Notes: generated by a model not told the origin, from the letters alone. 64,000 bases of DNA from Castor canadensis (GCF_047511655.1 NC_133398.1:54961638-55025637), one strand, 5' to 3'. Numbered from the stretch's first letter, positions 1 through 11,699 are shown. Program-made: numbers and translations.

Positions 1-1390
1 AAATAAGAGACAGTGGAAGTCTTTTATACACTAGCCTGTGCTTCTTTCTGGAAATTCTGCCACCCTCTCTATGACTGCTGGTCAGCCCAATGCCTTCATT
101 CTCCAGCTTTGTAAAGAAGACTGTCCAGAAAGGCAGAGGAACCTCAGATAGACACATCTTGCCTCACATAAATTGTTTGTATGCTAACATCAAAAACAGC
201 TCTGGAACCAATCAGAGGACTGTAAATTGCAGGTTACTCGATGTAGAGTAACTCCTGCCTGTTGGCCAGTGTAGGTGACAGCCAAAAATGCACTGTATGA
301 ATGCAATTGTTTGGCAATTGCTGGTCTGTCATTTTCCAAAGTGGTAAGTGTGTGAATGGATTTGTATGGATAATGACTCTGAAATTAGCAACTAGCTTTT
401 CTCATCTTTCTATGATATAGGAAAACACACCAAAACTTGGCTTTTTTTTTCTGGAGAATTCTTGCGATGATCCTTGATTGCTCAGAACACACATTTGGTC
501 ATCATTATCCCTTGTGTAATCAGTTTCTACAAACTACAGGATGATGTTACAGTTATGTTTAGAGAATAAGGGAACATGCTCCACACCTTAATCAAATCAT
601 TTAAAGATGAGTCTTCTTAGATAACATGCATTTAAATATATATGGATAGTGGTTAGATAGCTACTCTGTAATTTATGCTACAGTGAGAGAAGTAATCTTG
701 TCTCCCATTGGAAATTTAGAGATGAACCATGTGCCTAGAACTCTAAGTTATTTACTGTAATATGGCAGAAATGTTTACCAAATTGTTCCACAACAAATGA
801 TCCACAGAATCCACAAATGTTGGAGTGAATGAACTCTACTTCGAATGGGCCTGGAAACAGGAATGTGGACCCAACCAGTACACAGAACTGCAGGTGCTGT
901 GGTGGCCCCTGCTGTTTAAAAAAAAAAAGCTGGATTCCACGTGAATAAGCTTAATCACATTTTCAGGCCAGCTGTGGTTACTTGGGACCTTGTCAGGCAT
1001 GGCTCCTTGAAAATTTTTTAACAATTGTGAAAAGTTATATTTAACTTAAGATCAGACTGCATGGACGAAAAACTCCGTAACTCCAAGGCTACACATTTGC
1101 AAAGGAATTTAATTCTGACCTCTGAAAGCAATTATGCAGTCTCTCTCTCCCTCTACTTGGGGAACAGAGAAAAGGAAAGGGGGATGATTTTCTCTTTTTC
1201 AGTAGGAAGCAGTAATCAAACTTCATGTTCGGCCAACCAAGTCCTTCGCAGATTTCTCTGATTTGTCAGTGCTCAGGGAGTATGCTTGAAACCTGTGCCT
1301 TCCTCCCAAGTCAGATAAGCAGAAAGTTTGCTCTAGCTATGATAAATCTGCACCACGCGGAGATGTTTTTGGCACACAGAGTACATTAGA
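1..1390. other. Unique sequence upstream of CpG island
   Basis: No gene, SINE or LINE is recognised here. The sequence is AT-rich and of normal complexity. A small perfect inverted repeat (GTTACTC at 233-239 and GAGTAAC at 246-252, six-base loop) is the only local structure I noticed. Short ORFs in this stretch have no protein-like character. It is probably distal promoter or intergenic DNA of the gene whose CpG island begins at about 1400. Confidence 0.5.
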
Positions 1391-1644
1391 GAGATGATGA
1401 TGATTAACTTCTCCCCCCACCCCCAATCTTGCGGCCGGGGAGTGTGTTTTGCCTGCGTTGAAGAAATGTCCTTCAGCTGTAGACGTGTGCGCACTGAGCC
1501 TGCAGCCTTCGTTTCCGCGTCTCCCAGGCAGGGCGATTTGGGTCGGCTGAGTGTCACCCACAGATGCGCTTGGTCTTCCCCGCGAGTGCCCCAGCCCTCT
1601 TCCTCTCCCCCGCCGACTGCAGCCCGAGGCCCGCGGCCCAGACC

Positions 1645-1668
1645 AGGGGAAGGGGAAGGGGAAGGAAG
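1645..1668 (+). repeat. (GGGGAA)n short tandem repeat
   Basis: Three to four copies of a GGGGAA hexamer lie inside the CpG island. The repeated G4 runs could form a G-quadruplex on the plus strand. Confidence 0.7.
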
Positions 1669-2058
1669 CCCTCGCCGCAAGCCAGCGTCTGGGCCGGCAC
1701 AGAAACTTTCCCTCAGCTGTGCGCAACTTTTGGCCTCCTCTTCCAGCATGTCCTCTCCCTGAGTTTGTCCCCGGGGTTTGCCTCCGTTTCCCTCGTCGTC
1801 TCCCCGGCGGCGCCGAGCGGCACACGGGGAACCCGGGCCCAGAGGGGCGCGGGCAAGGGCGGTGGGACCCGGGGCGGGGGAGGAAGGGGCGCGGCGGAGC
1901 TGGGCAGGAGGAACTGAGCAAAGGGGACCCAAAACCGGCGTGTGCCCGAAAAGGAAAGAGCCGCCGCGGTTTGCCGATTTGCAGCAGTCGGAATAAAGTT
2001 CGCGCCCTTTCCTCGCCGTTTCGCAGCCGTCCCTCGTCTACTCTTCTCTCCAACCCTC

Positions 2059-2076
2059 TTTTTTTTTTTTTTTTTT
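2059..2076. repeat. Poly-T tract in CpG island
   Basis: An uninterrupted run of 18 T. It accounts for the poly-Phe and poly-Lys stretches in the translated ORFs of this island. Confidence 0.9.
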
Positions 2077-2162
2077 GACAGCTGGGTATTAGCGGCCACT
2101 CCACCTCCACGCCCGCACCCCCCGGGGGGCGCCAAAGTTGTTTTTCCATCCCCGGAAAGAGC

Positions 2163-2187
2163 AAAAAAAAAAAAAAAAAAAAAAAAA
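2163..2187. repeat. Poly-A tract in CpG island
   Basis: An uninterrupted run of about 25 A inside otherwise CpG-rich DNA. Its length is probably polymorphic. Confidence 0.9.
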
Positions 2188-2499
2188 GTAACAAGCGTTG
2201 AGGGGGGGAGGAGAAATATACATCCTCCTTCACGAACCCCCTAGAAAGCCGAGCACAAACACCACCACGAGCCGACTTTTCCTTCGCAAAAGGAAAGCAA
2301 CGTTGCAGGCAGGACAGTCTTGAAGAGCGAGGCAAAACTTATGGGGCAAGCACAGCCGCCCTAGGTCACCGCGCCCGCCGGTCCCCCTCACCCCTCCTCC
2401 CGCGAGCACAGCAGGGCAGCCCCCTCCCGGGACAGTCCGTTCCGAGGTGGGTTGTTTTTTGTTTTGGTTTTTTTTTTTGGCCCGAGGAGGAGCCGGGGG

Positions 2500-2775
2500 A
2501 ACTGTGCAGGCTCGGACTTGGGAGCGAGCGCGACCCCGGGCGCGTGTGTAAATCAGTCACCTGAGCGCAGAGGGGCCGCGGCGAGGGCGCGCGCGGGCGG
2601 CGGGCGGGGAGTGGCGGAGGCGGCGAGCGCGGCGGCCCGGAGGAAACCGGGAGGGGGAGGGCACGCCAGGCCGAGGCCGCGGGAGCCAGAGGCGGCCCAG
2701 GGGCTGGTCCAGGCGCGGCCGCTAAGAGGAGACCAAGAGGCGGGGGCTGCACTTGACAAGCAGCATGCCGAGATG
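2500..2775 (+). other. Candidate first exon (5' UTR) ending at a splice donor
   Basis: The 3' edge is a good donor: exon ...GAGATG, then GTAAGA starting at 2776. The upstream edge is a guess because no transcription start can be read from sequence. Two ATGs lie just before the donor, at 2765-2767 (A at -3) and at 2773-2775 (G at -3, last codon of the exon). The first would encode Met-Pro-Arg plus two bases of a split codon; the second would put the start Met exactly at the junction. The exon may also be entirely non-coding. GC boxes at about 2590-2612 lie inside or just upstream of it. I do not recognise the gene. Confidence 0.5.
2594..2612 (+). promoter_or_regulatory. Overlapping GC boxes (Sp/KLF-type)
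   Basis: Two tandem GGGCGG cores lie in a GCG-rich run. Sites of this kind are bound by Sp/KLF factors and position initiation in TATA-less promoters. An E-box-like CACCTG lies a little upstream at 2558-2563. Confidence 0.5.
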
Positions 2776-2781
2776 GTAAGA
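2776..2781 (+). other. Splice donor candidate 1 (ATG|GTAAGA)
   Basis: GTAAGA follows a CpG-rich exon-like stretch and is followed by pyrimidine-rich, lower-GC sequence, as expected at an exon/intron border. It is the most exon-like border in the island. Confidence 0.5.
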
Positions 2782-2997
2782 AGTTTCCACTGTCCTTTGC
2801 TTTTCATTCTAGACTTGCTAAGAAATGACCCCGGGCGCCCGAGCGCCACCGGGGCCGCGCTTTCCTCCCGTCCAGCCGCATGAGGTGGAGGGGGGCGGGC
2901 AGGAGAGGAAACCCAGTCCAACCTGGCCCCAGCTGTGCTCCCGAAACCCGTCCCTAAACTTGGCCCCAAGTTTCCGAGGCGAGCTCCAGGTGGGAGG

Positions 2998-2998
<1 letters not shown>

Positions 2999-3075
<77 letters not shown>
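2999..3075. repeat. Compound (TG)n(AG)n microsatellite
   Basis: A short TG run (about 2999-3013) passes into about 31 AG units ending near 3075. It lies between the two donor candidates, so it is either early intron or part of an alternative 5' UTR. Polypurine GA repeats can form triplex (H-DNA) structures and bind GAGA-type factors. Confidence 0.95.
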
Positions 3076-3078
<3 letters not shown>

Positions 3079-3112
3079 TCAAGTTCGGACCCTCGCGCGG
3101 CTTTAAGCAAAG

Positions 3113-3118
3113 GTGAGC
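3113..3118 (+). other. Splice donor candidate 2 (AAAG|GTGAGC)
   Basis: GTGAGC follows CAAAG just downstream of the GA microsatellite. It matches the donor consensus and could end an alternative first exon, or an extended form of exon 1 that would carry the GA repeat in its 5' UTR. Only the donor match supports it. Confidence 0.35.
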
Positions 3119-3419
3119 AGCCGGCCAGCGGGAGGACTAGGGACTTGGGGACCGGAGTGTGGGGGGGTTGGTAGTGGTGGAAGGGACTCGGCGGATGAAT
3201 GGAAGGAGCTTGGGGCGGGGAGGAAAGCGGCTGGAGCCTCGGGAACTTTTACAACTTGCGGGCGTGCGAGGGACGGCGATTGGGCGTGGGTGCCAGGGCG
3301 CGCCGGGGCGCCGTGCGGCGAGGGCACCGCCACCGGCCCCGGCACGCTCACTCGTCCCCTCCCTGCTTCACGTTCCGAACCTTCCCTTTGTAAGTCAGGA
3401 TGGTAGGAAATGCTCCTGC

Positions 3420-6400
3420 AGGGCTCGAAGAATGTGCAAAACATGGGGCAAAGAAAGCCAACCCTAGCTCCAGACATGGATGTGCGTAATTCTGAAGGAG
3501 CCGACTTGTTTGACTTAACACATGCACTTGGAGGGTGGGATTTGGGGTCAGAAGAGGGAGCAGAATTAAAAAAAAAAAAAGGTTCAGTAGAAAATTAGGT
3601 GAAGTCAACTGTGAGGTGAGGATAAGATTTTTTTTTTTAAGTTCCACGTGCAAGTAGTGGAAGAAAGGGGATGGCATTGCGAAGCGAGGCGCCAGCGCAG
3701 CCCTTGCGCACAGCGGCTTCTCTGCAGCGAGGAAGCGGGCAGCGACTTCCCCTGCTGATGAGCCGCGGTGCCCTAGCGCTCTCGGGGCAGTGATTTGTGA
3801 GAAATGGGGCTTGACCACTCCCATTTAGTTTGCTTCCACCCAGCGTTGCTATTGTTACCCCCACTTGGGGATTTGATGTGCTCTGTTCTGTGTGTAGATG
3901 GAATATATAAAAAAAAGGGCGATAGCGTGTTGGCATTTTTTTCCTCTTCCTTTCCCCCTAATGTGACATATCTTGTTTCAGTGATCAAAGTCACAACTGT
4001 AGTGTAGGAGATGCTACTGTCAAATGCAGGCACAGAAAAAAAAAATGCGCCCAGGACTGTGGTTACAGTAACGCTGACAGAAATTAAAGTGGTTTTGAAA
4101 GCAGCGTGCGATTTATGATGATTCCCATTTACCCTAGAGTCAAGCTGTTGTAAAACTGATGTACAAAAGACATCATAAAATAATCCTGTGTACCCAGGAT
4201 TAAAGTGGCAGAAAGTGGCCTGTTGTATTTTTTAATGTACTTCGTGTACAGTTGCAGTTGTTGGAACCTGTGTTTAAGCGAGGTATTAAAACAAAATATT
4301 AAATATATCTGTAGAGCTGGAGAGGTTTTCTTTCTTTTTTTTTTGTAACGGCATTTTACACGAGAACATTGCAAAAGTCAGTTGTAGGTATTCCTTTTCT
4401 TCTTTTTCTCCCTAGCCAATATTACTATTTGTCTACATATCTGTCCCCATCTACTAATCACTTTGAACGGTGTCGGGGCTCGTTTGTCATCCACCGTTTT
4501 GTATTCTGCAGCTTTCAGATGTTGCTGTGCGCACACATCCATGCTTTAAGTGTAATTTATTTCTGGCTCTGTTACTTGGTGTGTCTGATCTGAAGAGGTA
4601 CTCTAGTAGTGAGAGCTTGTACAAGTTCATAGAACTTCCTTTTTGCCCTTTGGAATCACGCACACAAAAATCCCTTGTGAACCCTTCTAGAAGCTCTGTG
4701 TTTTCTATCATACTTGTAGCTGTTTCATTTAAACTGCAGTCTTAATGAAGTTCTTAGTTGTAGCTACTTGTTGTGTTCCCAGAGAGCAGTGTATTTAAAA
4801 TCCAGATTGCTAATTACTTTACCAAAAAGTACAGGAGTATCTTCACCTGAGGGAAAGTAATCCTGAATCTGAATGTGAACTTTATTTAAATAGAGTGTCT
4901 TGTGAGAAAGGTCTGATGTGCCAGCCCACTCCACTGAGAATGTTAAGCTGGGTTGTGTGTTTGCATGTGAAACTTTGAATAAGAACCAACCCTGTGTGTG
5001 TGTTTTTTAAAAAAGAAACAGATATTAAGAAAATATTAATAGCAGTAATGCATTCTCATATACCAGATTTTTTTCTTCTTCTACCTGAGATGTAAGTTAT
5101 CTGTCAGGCAGGGATATGTGATTACAAAAAGCAGCAGACAAAAGCAGAGCTGACTATTGCTATATTAAAATGTAAGTGTTACAGTTTGAATTTTCAAGTG
5201 AGAGTTTTTGAGTTCAGTGCTTTACATAACATTTTGTCCTAATCTTGCTTGCTGTCAGGGATGTTTCATGGTTGTGCAATTGCTGCAGTCAAGAATGCCA
5301 ATTTGCATTCCAGGAGTGTCATTTGATTACTTTTATCTGCGCAGCTCCAAGACCAGCCCAGACCTCTCGTTTCATCTTGCCATGTCACGAGTCAATGCTG
5401 TGTCGTCTTTTCAAAAATCTGCCTGATTTAGACAAGAAAGAAAAGTACTTTCATGTTGCAGCCGCAGTCCCCTGCTAACTTGTCAGCAGCAGGATATGAT
5501 TCACTTGGGCCCAGAAGAATGGAACAGAGAGGCGGGTTAGGCGGTTCAATAGAGCCCACGGACAGGTAGTGTGTGACATCCCCAGAGAGCCACAGTTAAT
5601 GAAGAACAGGTCTGCTTAGTTCTCCACACACTGACCTGGTGCTGTCCCCACAGTTTTCTCATTTGATCTTTCCCAGCAAATTGATCTTTTCTTGTATTTT
5701 TTTGCCTTCCAAGTTAGTCCTTGTGGGACTGAAATTAGCAGAGCAACTTAAGTTGGATAATACAGCTGTTCAGAAAAGAAGAAATTGGACACTGGTGAAA
5801 AAAGGGGGTGGGGGGGCAGCAGGGGAGAGGCAGCTATTCTTTTTGTTGTTGTTCCTGGGAATATTTCTGATATTTAGGGTAGTCCAAAATAGGTGATGAC
5901 TTGAAGTGAGTGGTTTCCTTGACTTTAATTTTAGATTTAAGGTTCAGCACTATTTTAAATACTCCGCAAATATTTGAAAGATGGCCTTAGTGAGTGTGAA
6001 GAGTTCAATTTAACCTTGCATGCTCACTTGTTTGGAGTGATTTGCCAGTGGACTTTGGCTTTTATGGCTATTGTAAGATGAACTAAATATCAATGGCATA
6101 CTTCAACTATATTATTTATAGTCTTCTAAATAACTACAATCCCCAAATATCCAATACTGAATTGCAAAAGAGATTGGACAATAAAAATGTCATTACCAGT
6201 GTAACACATAAATATTATGGTACATGAAAATGTTTTCTACAAATTATCATCAGCATTTTTGTTTTACAAAAACTCCACAGATACACTGTTAAACAAAGTG
6301 AGTTTTCCACCCCATTCCAAAAATGTAGATTTTTGGAAGGGAGACCAGATTAAAAGTTTGAATTTCAATGGATGGTCATACATGTTACTTGTTTTTTGAG

Positions 6401-9365
6401 ATTAAAATTAGTTTTGTACAAGATGAGTAAATTTAAGGTGGGAATGTATACATAGTTTAAACAGGTTAAAGTTTCACTACAGAATTTTAAAGCTTAGGTT
6501 GGAAACAATTGATTCTTAACTTGGTGCATATATAAGGAACAGTGGTTTTTGAATTCCTCCACAGATGGTCTCATTTACCATCTACATCTTGACAAGAAAC
6601 AGAGTTGAAAACAGCTTTTCTCATGGAAGGAGAGGCAGCCTCCTCAAACCTTTCCTGTTGGATGGGAATTACATAGGATCATTGGTTAGTAAACTCCTCT
6701 CTAAAGAGCTAGAGGGAGCCTCACGATTTTATTAGATACACTTAAGCTTAAAAGAAAAAGCACTGTAGCAATGTGAATATTGCACAAAAAGAGTAGGTAG
6801 TGCATACTGGCTTAGAGTTTAGGCTTGGAGGTGCTGTTATTTATTTTCTTTTTAGGAATTTTTAATTTTATTTTTTAGTGGTAACAGAGCAACAGAACTT
6901 TGTACAAGAGTCAAAGAGTCAGCTAAGCTTTCTAGGATTGTACCATTCAGGTGATTTGACAATTAGTCAAAATGTAACCAAATATATTTTAATATGTTTT
7001 GGTTTGCTTAACTACTGTTAGTCATTTTGTCAACTGAAGGAGTTAATTCTCCTGTTGGCAGGCCAGCCTTCAAAGTTATATTAAAAGTAATATCCTATCA
7101 AATCACATAGGAGCTGGACACCTTAGTTTATTTCACTAAGGACAATTTCCTTTCTGTATATGAGGGTCTAAAGTATTCTATACACAACTGCTATAATCAA
7201 GAGAGAAAATTCCTTCAGAATGAATGCTTAACGTTGTAAGCATAAATAATAAACCCTTTATGTAGTGAAGATAATAGGAATCAATAAACTAAATTTAAAA
7301 TGTAGAACTTAACTGATTTCAGATTCACTATTTGTCATTTAATTTCACATTTGTTTATCAGAAAACAAATTTTTCCACAAAAATTTGTGATGTGCTTATC
7401 TTAAGGAGTCATTGATCATAATTGCTCTTTAATATTTATATATTAGCTTGTAGGAGTATTACTTTAGACAAATTTATTTACCATTTAAGTAAATAATATA
7501 ATCCAATGAGATAAACTACCCAGATTTGTCTTTTTCTTAATCTCTTGCACAGTAGCTCGCATTATACTGCTGGCCAATAAAAGTCTTTATTTGTTGCTTA
7601 TTAGAGCCCTCAGCACACTCAGAAGTTCAGCTATAATTTAATTTGGCTGTTCAAAGAGCCTTCCTTGTTTTAAAATGTGTTCTCAGTACCCCTTTGCCAT
7701 TTGTTGTGAACCTATATTCTAACTCATCTATATGCAGAAGAATGATATTGCAAATACATCATTTTTAAAGTTTTTGCCATAGCAGAGACTTTCTTCTTTC
7801 AAAAAATATGTGCACAACAGTATAAATTTTATTCATTTTGCTTTAATTTCCCCTTGACATTCTGTTTTTTTTTTTTGTGCGTGTGTGTGTGATTTAAATT
7901 GTTTCACTATAATTTATAATCAGTGTATTCCTCAAGGAATACACTTAAGGTGTAGTGAGAAGAGCACTAAAGAAGAATAAGTTCTGTAATTAAGAATTCT
8001 AGTTAACACTATTTCACAATTGTAGTCCCTGGGAATTACAGAGTTTGCCTTGTAATTTCAAAATTGCCAGCACGATCAGTTCAGCTTCCTTAGTGTAAGT
8101 GCTGGGAGTTTCGCAGAGTGGAAGACGGCTTGAGAACTTTGGTTATGTTTGTAACAGATCACATTCACTAAAAGACTAGAACTCCAGTATCAGGAATTCT
8201 TCCCCAAGGAAGGCAGAATGTGGAACTGCTAAGGGAGTCACTGTATATGTAGCTGACCAGTGGAAATGGCATCCAGCCAGCCCTCTAGTTACAGTATTTA
8301 GCAGTTGTCCAAATGTACAGTATTGTCTTGGAACTGGAGGTTCATGAGTTCATAGACCCTGCCTTTTGTATTTAGTACAAAGATGTAACAACCCACACAA
8401 AACATTTTTCTCTTATTATGACCTTACATTTGCCAAAGTGCCCCATGCTGAAATTCCTTTTCAGTATCCTTTTTTTTTAGTCCAAAGCCAGACGTGTACC
8501 CAGACACAAAAGCCTCTGTGTATAGCAAGCTGTTTTAAATATTGTGACTCGACGATGTGCTGTCCTTTCTCTGCTTGAGCCAAGGATCTCTGCTCAGTGT
8601 CTGTGGATTACCAAGCTCCTTCTTTATTGTACCTCTTGTCAGCTATTCCTATTCATTTAACCTTTCATTAATGTCTGTGCAGCTTCACTGTCTGGAAAGG
8701 CAAGGAAAAACCAAAAGGCTCCACTGTCACAGTTATTAGATTTCTCGGTTACATCCCAGCAACCATAAAGGAGTAAGAGTCGACACTATTGTCGTGCATG
8801 CTGCCGTCCCGGGGTGCAGCTCTTCTGTGCATGTCAAGGACATGTGCCACTTGTTGATATGCGTCCTGGGGATAAATGCACAACATGGGGGATAGGCTGA
8901 TGCTGGCAGTAATGGGCTTTGTAGGAGTTATTGCAAAGACCAACAGTTTGTGAAGGAATTTTGCTTAACAGGCCAAGGAGATAGACAAGAGTTGAGGTTG
9001 CCAAGATCTGCCTGTGCGGAGCTTGTCAGTCACATTGTTTTCATCTAGACTTCACTTGAGGAGAAAATTGAATATGTTTGACAGGAATGAAAAGTCTTAC
9101 TTTGTTTTTTTTAAAATCTCTTAGAGGACCAAAGTAGTATTTCTGGTACTAGTGTATTATAATTATGTTTTGTACCTACTGAGTTGTGTCTGTAAATGAC
9201 TGTTAGGAATTTCTGTTAATTTTTACATAACTAGAAAATGATCAAAAGGTATTCCATAGGCATTGCGTGTATTTTAAAATCTGTGTAAAAATAACGCAGC
9301 CTGTTAGTTTTTCTATGCTACTGCTTCTCCTTCCGACCTCCCTCTAGTAGAGCCTCGCGTTGTCC
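3420..9365. other. Repeat-poor intronic stretch
   Basis: About 5.9 kb downstream of the island has no recognisable SINE or LINE, unlike the SINE-rich DNA after 9.3 kb. It is AT-rich with normal complexity. A poly-T/TG run sits at about 7866-7892 and a near-perfect 24-bp palindrome at 7922-7945. No exon is supported. Low repeat density next to a CpG promoter is typical of conserved regulatory introns. Confidence 0.5.
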
Positions 9366-9366
9366 C

Positions 9367-9500
9367 TTGGTTCTGTGGTGCACAGGCTTGTAAGCCCAGA
9401 ATTTGGGAGGGTGAGGCGGGGCCGTGTAGAGAGACCTTGTCTCAGCAAAACAACTCTCCTTCCCCTAAAACAAAACAGAACAGAACAGAAACAAATGCAT
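9367..9500 (+). mobile_element. B1-like SINE (7SL-derived)
   Basis: Contains the B1/Alu signature in order: 'GGTGCACAGGCTTGTAAGCCCAG', a GGGAGG..GAGGCGG core and 'GAGAGACCTTGTCTCAG', then an A-rich tail with AACAGA repeats. It is diverged and lacks the ID-like partner found in other copies. Confidence 0.75.
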
Positions 9501-9644
9501 CTACCTAGTTTCCATGATGTGAAGGAGAACAGGGATGATCCCAGGGTCATTTTCAGATTGCAGTAAATACAAATATTTGAGGATTTGGGATTGGAAAGTA
9601 GTTTGACATCTTAGAAGATTAATAGTTACTTTCAAGAATTTTTG

Positions 9645-9757
9645 AAGCAGGGTGTGATAATGCATGTCTGGAATGACAGCTACACAGGAGGCTGAGGCAG
9701 GAGGATCACAAATTTCTTGAGGCCAGCCTGAGGCAACATTGTTCCCTAGTCCTCCAC
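9645..9757 (+). mobile_element. B1-like SINE, truncated
   Basis: Recognised from 'GGTGTGATAATGCATGTCTGGAATGACAGCTAC', 'GAGGCTGAGGCAGGAGGATCAC' and 'GAGGCCAGCCTGAGGCAACAT'. It stops before the usual GAGACC...TCTC segment, so the 3' part is missing. Confidence 0.8.
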
Positions 9758-9957
9758 AATTCTCAGAACATCTGAATAGAAAATGGCAAATTTTAATGCC
9801 TTTCTTTTCTCTTTACCTGAGGTTTTTTAACTACAAAAAAAAAAAATCTTTGTTACCAAGGGTGAATAAAAATATTTTTGTCTTACTAATTAAAAATATT
9901 TTTGTCAGTTTGCCAAACTATTTTGGGGCTCTGTAATAACTTCTCAAATACATTAGT

Positions 9958-10084
9958 GAGAGCTGTGAGTGGTGGTACACGCCTATATTCTCACCTACTA
10001 GAGAGGCTGAGGCAGGAGAGTCTTGGGCCCAGGAGTTTGGCCAGCCTGGACAACATAGCAATACCGTGTCTCAAAAAAAAAAAA
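9958..10084 (+). mobile_element. B1/Alu-like SINE with A-tail
   Basis: Full-length-looking 7SL-type monomer: GTGGTGGTACACGCCTAT, GAGGCTGAGGCAGGAGAG, CCAGGAGTTTGGCCAGCCTGGACAACATAGCAA and TGTCTC, followed by a tail of about 12 A. Confidence 0.88.
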
Positions 10085-10204
10085 TGTTGATCACATTACC
10101 AAATCCCTATAAAGTTGTTTATAATTTTTATTTGACTCTACCTTTCTTAGTGACAGCTCTTCCTTCCCCTTCCCTCCCTTCTCCTTTCTTTTCCTTTCAT
10201 TTCT

Positions 10205-10285
10205 GTGACATGTTGGGGATTGAACCCAGAGTCTCTTGTGTCGGGCAAGCACTCCACCACTAAGAGACATACTCCCACCCAACAC
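10205..10285 (-). mobile_element. ID-like SINE (tRNA-derived)
   Basis: Reads antisense on the plus strand: TGGGGATTGAACCCAGAGTCTC, GGCAAGCACTCCACCACTAAGAGACAT. The box-B-like TTGAACCC marks the tRNA-derived head. Confidence 0.8.
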
Positions 10286-10289
10286 TAAC

Positions 10290-11010
10290 TTTTTAATAGC
10301 CCTACTTGAAATTTTCTGTGGTAAGCTGTCATGGTGTCTTATGGAAGTATCAATAGGCTAAGTTATCTTTGATTAAAGGAAGACAGGTGAGCTATTTTTC
10401 ACACTCCTTCCCCTAGGTGTGGGATGTTTCCTTTCAAGGAAATTTATATTCAGTAATTGTTAGCTAAGTGCCAACCCAGAGCCATGCCCCAGGCTCTTGG
10501 TCAGTGGATGGAAGTACTGTGTAGATGAGATGAGCACATCTGCTCAAAACCAGTAGCCTTCCCACAAAGCAATAGTATCTTACCCTTCTTCTACTAATTC
10601 TGTTTCCATCCATTATAGTTTCTATTGGAGCAGTAGAAGAGGAAAGAGGGACTTACTTGTGAAAACGTGAGGATGAAGGATCTAATTTTACCATCCCCCT
10701 CCCCCCCAGAAACCTCTCAAAACTAGAGTAAAATAGGCCAGTGTTGTGTGGTAATTAGAGAGAAAGATTGGCATGTCAGTAGCTCCTCTGCTGGTTCTGG
10801 ATGTATTCTTTATCCAGTCAGTATCTCTCTACAGCAGCTGGCTTGGAATCATTGCTTGCCCAGGTATGAAAACAGCATGGGTCAGGGTGTCCAGGCAGGC
10901 TCATTCTGCCACCTGCCTCTATTCCCTGGTGGGCACAACAAGGGAGTTGGGTGATCCCTAAATTTCTTTCCAGTTGAGACATTGCATATTTTATATGATA
11001 AGATTATATA
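10290..11010. other. Unique intronic sequence
   Basis: No gene or classified repeat is seen. A short C-rich tract is present at about 10695-10708. Confidence 0.4.
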
Positions 11011-11397
11011 ATTACAGCAGTTTAGTATTTTTGTTAGCTTTATTGTGCTACAATTCCATACTGTACAATTCATCCATTTGATACATACATTAATAGTGCT
11101 CCATTGTGTGGATATGTACTGCTTCTTAGTATTCTTTCGCCAGCAGATGGACTTTTGGTTTGTTTCTGTTCTGAGCAATGCTGCTGTGAACATTTGTGTG
11201 CAAGTATTTTTGTGGACTCTTGTATATGGACGTGCGAGGGCACTGGCTGGATCATTTAATAACTGCCTTCAGTCTTTAGGGGAACTGCCAAGATGTTTTC
11301 CAAGCTAACTGCAACATTGTACACCTCCACCAATGGTTTTGATTCTTCCAGGCTCCTCTCTCCTTACCCTTTCTGACCCTTGTTATTGTCTGTCTTT

Positions 11398-11522
11398 TGT
11401 TTTTGCTTTTTGAGACCAGTTTCACTGTATAGTTAGGGCTGGCCTGGAACTCACAGTCCTTCTGCCTACACTTCTGGAGTGCTGGGATTACAGGTATTTG
11501 TAGGTGTTCTTGTCCAGCCACC
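11398..11522 (-). mobile_element. B1 SINE nested in L1
   Basis: Antisense B1: 'TTTTTGAGACCAG', 'CTGGCCTGGAACTCACAG', 'CTGGAGTGCTGGGATTACAGG'. The GCTGGCCTGGAACTC phrase is the classic rodent B1 form. The host L1 continues on both sides. Confidence 0.9.
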
Positions 11523-11699
11523 CCAGTAGCTGTGAAATAGTTTGTCTTTGTGGTTTTGATTTACATTTCCCTGATGACTAGTGATTCTGAATGTTCTTTT
11601 CATGTGCTTTTTGGCCGTTAGCATATCTTTGTAAAACAAGAGAAGTTTCTTTTTTTGTCCATTTAAAATTACTTATTTATTTAGCAGTTTAGTATTTTT

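Larger units (their letters stand above)
1400..3420. promoter_or_regulatory. CpG-island promoter
   Basis: GC content and CpG frequency rise sharply here compared with the AT-rich flanks, and runs of GC boxes (GGGCGG-like) cluster at about 2590-2612. No TATA box is apparent, which fits a dispersed-start housekeeping or developmental promoter. The island is interrupted by poly-T (2059-2076), poly-A (2163-2187) and a GA microsatellite (3013-3075). Splice donors at its downstream edge on the plus strand suggest transcription towards higher coordinates. Bidirectional transcription cannot be excluded. Long ORFs on both strands here are a by-product of high GC and few stop codons. Confidence 0.85.

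Noticed and set aside
1337-2335. 332-codon minus-strand open frame (and overlapping 199-, 175- and 140-codon frames)
   Set aside because: Lies wholly in the CpG island, where stop codons are rare, and includes poly-Phe and poly-Lys from the T and A runs. No domain, and overlapping frames on both strands are equally open.
2553-3110. 185-codon minus-strand frame with long Ser-Leu repeat
   Set aside because: The Ser-Leu repeat is simply the GA microsatellite read antisense. No domain.
8815-8850. p53-type site around GGACATGTGCC
   Set aside because: The second half-site does not fit the consensus.
8749-8943. 64-codon minus-strand frame with a protein-like composition
   Set aside because: Short, with no splice signals or family match. 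Kept only as part of the repeat-poor block.
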